From assembly GCA_038255255.1 (NCBI GenBank), contig JBBSLL010000033.1, positions 1 through 33,151 on the forward strand: a stretch of DNA of 33,151 nucleotides, given 5' to 3'. Below, in pieces: positions 31,482-33,151 of the stretch; position 1 is the stretch's first letter, and each line of letters opens with the position of its first letter. Position numbers and translations under genes: made by a program. Below the pieces are notes generated by a model that made no database searches, was not told where the DNA came from, and saw nothing but the letters and a program-made list of their open reading frames with translations. Origin of the DNA: JBBQNY01 sp038255255 (GTDB taxonomy: Bacteria > Pseudomonadota > Gammaproteobacteria > Xanthomonadales > Ahniellaceae).

Positions 31482-33111
31482 CGCCGTGGGCCAGCATGCT
31501 GTCTTCGATCACCGGCGGCGTAGTGAAGCTGTGGTGCGGCGGCGGGCTGGGAAGTGTCCACTCGAGTCCGTGCGCGCCTTCCCAGACCTGCGCGGACGCG
31601 GGAACGCCGCCGCGGATCGTCCGGAACACGATATAAGCGAACAGCAGTTGCGAGAGGCCGAAGCCGAAGCCGCCGATGGACGACCACATGTTGAAATCCG
31701 CGAAGGCCACGTTGTAGTCCGGCACTCGCCGCTGCATGCCCGCCAGCCCGAGGAAGTGCTGCGGGAAGAACAGCAGGTTCACGAAGAACGTCGACAGCCA
31801 GAAATGCCACTTGCCCAGCGTCTCGTTGTACATGTGGCCGGTCCATTTCGGCAGCCAGTAATAGCAGCCCGCCATGATGCCGTAGATGGCGCCGGTGACC
31901 AGCACGTAGTGGAAGTGCGCGACCACGAAGTATGTATCGTGGTACTGGAAGTCGGCAGGGACGATGGCGAGCATCAGTCCCGAGAATCCGCCGATCGTGA
32001 ACATGATGATGAAGCCGAGCGCGAACAGCATCGGCGTCTCGAAGGTCATCGAACTCTTGTACATGGTGCTGACCCAGTTGAAGACCTTCACCCCGGTCGG
32101 CACCGCGATCAGCATCGTCGCGTACATGAAATAGAGCTCGCCGCCGACCGGCATGCCCACGGTGAACATGTGGTGGGCCCACACGATGAAGGACAGGAAC
32201 GCGATCGACGCCACTGCGTACACCATCGCCTGGTAGCCGAACAACGGCTTGCGCGCAAAGGTCGGGATGATCTCCGACACGATCCCGAAGGCCGGCAGGA
32301 TCATGATGTAGACCTCGGGATGCCCGAAGAACCAGAAGATGTGCTGGAACATCACCGGGTCGCCGCCGCCGCCGGCGAAGAAGAAGGTGGTGCCGAAGAA
32401 CTTGTCGGTCAGCAGCATGGTCACCGCACCGGCCAGCACCGGCATCACCGCGATGAGCAGGAACGCGGTGATGAGCCACGACCACACGAACAGCGGCATC
32501 TTGAGGAGATCCATCCCCGGTGCGCGCATGTTGAGGATCGTCGCGATGACGTTGATGGCGCCCATGATCGAACTCACGCCCATCATGTGGATCGCGAAGA
32601 TCACGAAGGCGACGTTGTAGCCGCCCTGCAGGCTGAGCGGCGGATACAGCGTCCAGCCGCCGGCGGGACCACCGCCCGGCAGGAACAGCGTCATCAACAG
32701 CAGCGTGAACGCGAACGGCAGGATCCAGAACGACCAGTTGTTCATGCGCGGCAGCGCCATGTCCGGCGCACCGATCTGCAGCGGGATCATCCAGTTGGCA
32801 AGGCCCACGAACGCCGGCATGACCGCGCCGAAGATCATCACCAGCGCATGGATGGTGGTCATCTGGTTGAAGAATTCGGGATGCACGAGTTGCAGCCCGG
32901 GCTGGAACAGCTCGGCGCGGATGATCATCGCCATCCCGCCGCCGATGAAGAACATCACCAGCGAGAACAGCAAGTACAGCGTGCCGATGTCCTTGTGGTT
33001 GGTCGACATGAACCAACGCTCGAAGAACCCCTGGTGGTGGTCGTGCTCGTGTACGTGCGGATCGGTCGCGGCCACGGTGCCGTGCGAATCGTAGGTGCTG
33101 ACGTTGGCCAT
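31468..33111 (-). CDS. ctaD: Cytochrome c oxidase subunit I (aa3 type, A family)
   Basis: The 547-residue catalytic subunit contains all metal ligands: heme a His88 and His401, heme a3 His399, and CuB His264, His313 and His314, with Tyr268 of HPEVY available for the His-Tyr cross-link. Proton-channel residues Asp117 (GAPDM), Glu266 and Lys342 are present, so both D and K pathways are intact, as in A1-type oxidases. It reduces O2 to water in the inner membrane while pumping protons. The N-terminus is His-rich (residues 19-26). ATG 33111 has GAGAGA upstream. Subunit II should lie just beyond the right edge. Confidence 0.98.
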   Translation of the reverse strand: MANVSTYDSHGTVAATDPHVHEHDHHQGFFERWFMSTNHKDIGTLYLLFSLVMFFIGGGMAMIIRAELFQPGLQLVHPEFFNQMTTIHALVMIFGAVMPAFVGLANWMIPLQIGAPDMALPRMNNWSFWILPFAFTLLLMTLFLPGGGPAGGWTLYPPLSLQGGYNVAFVIFAIHMMGVSSIMGAINVIATILNMRAPGMDLLKMPLFVWSWLITAFLLIAVMPVLAGAVTMLLTDKFFGTTFFFAGGGGDPVMFQHIFWFFGHPEVYIMILPAFGIVSEIIPTFARKPLFGYQAMVYAVASIAFLSFIVWAHHMFTVGMPVGGELYFMYATMLIAVPTGVKVFNWVSTMYKSSMTFETPMLFALGFIIMFTIGGFSGLMLAIVPADFQYHDTYFVVAHFHYVLVTGAIYGIMAGCYYWLPKWTGHMYNETLGKWHFWLSTFFVNLLFFPQHFLGLAGMQRRVPDYNVAFADFNMWSSIGGFGFGLSQLLFAYIVFRTIRGGVPASAQVWEGAHGLEWTLPSPPPHHSFTTPPVIEDSMLAHGDVTH

Positions 33112-33133
33112 GATTCTCTCGCTGGGGCCTGTA

Positions 33134-33151
33134 CTAGCGCGCGGCTTCAGG
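33134..33151 (-). CDS. Possible 3' end of the subunit II gene (partial)
   Basis: On the - strand the window edge reads five codons (PEAAR) and then TAG at 33134-33136, 22 bases before ctaD. Subunit II (ctaC) normally precedes ctaD, and an alanine-rich ending fits. A second frame also closes here (TGA at 33148-33150), so the assignment is by position only. Confidence 0.25.
   Translation of the reverse strand, partial: PEAAR

Noticed and set aside
1..33151. CRISPR arrays, tRNA or rRNA genes, transposases, integrases
   Set aside because: I saw no regularly spaced repeats, no recognisable tRNA or rRNA sequence, and no mobile-element protein in any frame.

Overview
The window is GC-rich DNA densely packed with genes on both strands. 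I read it as the chromosome of a gammaproteobacterium, perhaps a Xanthomonadales, Nevskiales or Steroidobacterales relative. That placement is inferred from the aa3-type oxidase cluster, a type IV pilus minor-pilin operon, and an ECF sigma factor paired with a Ser/Thr kinase; no rRNA or other phylogenetic marker is present. I recognised no tRNA, rRNA, CRISPR array, transposase or phage gene. No gene-free stretch exceeds about 200 bases.

Left part (1-7728, + strand): the 3' end of an unrecognised gene, a secreted di-heme cytochrome c peroxidase, an ECF sigma factor followed by a membrane-anchored Ser/Thr kinase, and an MBOAT O-acyltransferase overlapping an SGNH-like membrane-anchored partner. 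Next (7809-11804, - strand) is a run of lipid-related genes: DUF4442 hotdog protein, alpha/beta hydrolase, DUF2784 membrane protein, diacylglycerol-kinase-like lipid kinase and calcineurin-type phosphoesterase, with 4-base overlaps at two junctions.

Middle (12005-18738): an M23 peptidase converges on a pilE-like pilin. Divergent from the pilin is a tight fimT-pilW-pilX-pilV operon that ends in a strong hairpin. The last gene is a very large, cysteine-rich PilV-like protein, and no pilY1 is present. A SIMPL-domain secreted protein and a small membrane protein follow.

The most unusual region is 20248-25114 (+ strand). It holds a SLOG-like nucleotide-sensor domain fused to two 2TM (SLATT-like) units, a TIR-TM-TPR protein that keeps the expected TIR catalytic glutamate, and two tandem paralogous small proteins of unknown function (about 61% identical by hand count, alignable without gaps). 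A TIR enzyme next to a SLOG sensor with a membrane effector recalls the logic of Thoeris-type anti-phage signalling, but the architectures differ from the described types. This is my main candidate for an undescribed system.

Right part (25259-33151, mainly - strand): a small K+ channel, a 59-aa membrane protein and an aa3-type cytochrome c oxidase cluster. In transcription order the cluster is ctaD, a 39-aa membrane protein, ctaG, ctaE (subunit III), an opposite-strand DUF2909 gene, SURF1, a Sco-like CxxxC protein, ctaA and ctaB. Three different palindromic repeat elements sit in this cluster. One is inside ctaA as in-frame coding sequence, one supplies the last 30 codons and stop of ctaG, and one carries the stop codon of ctaE.
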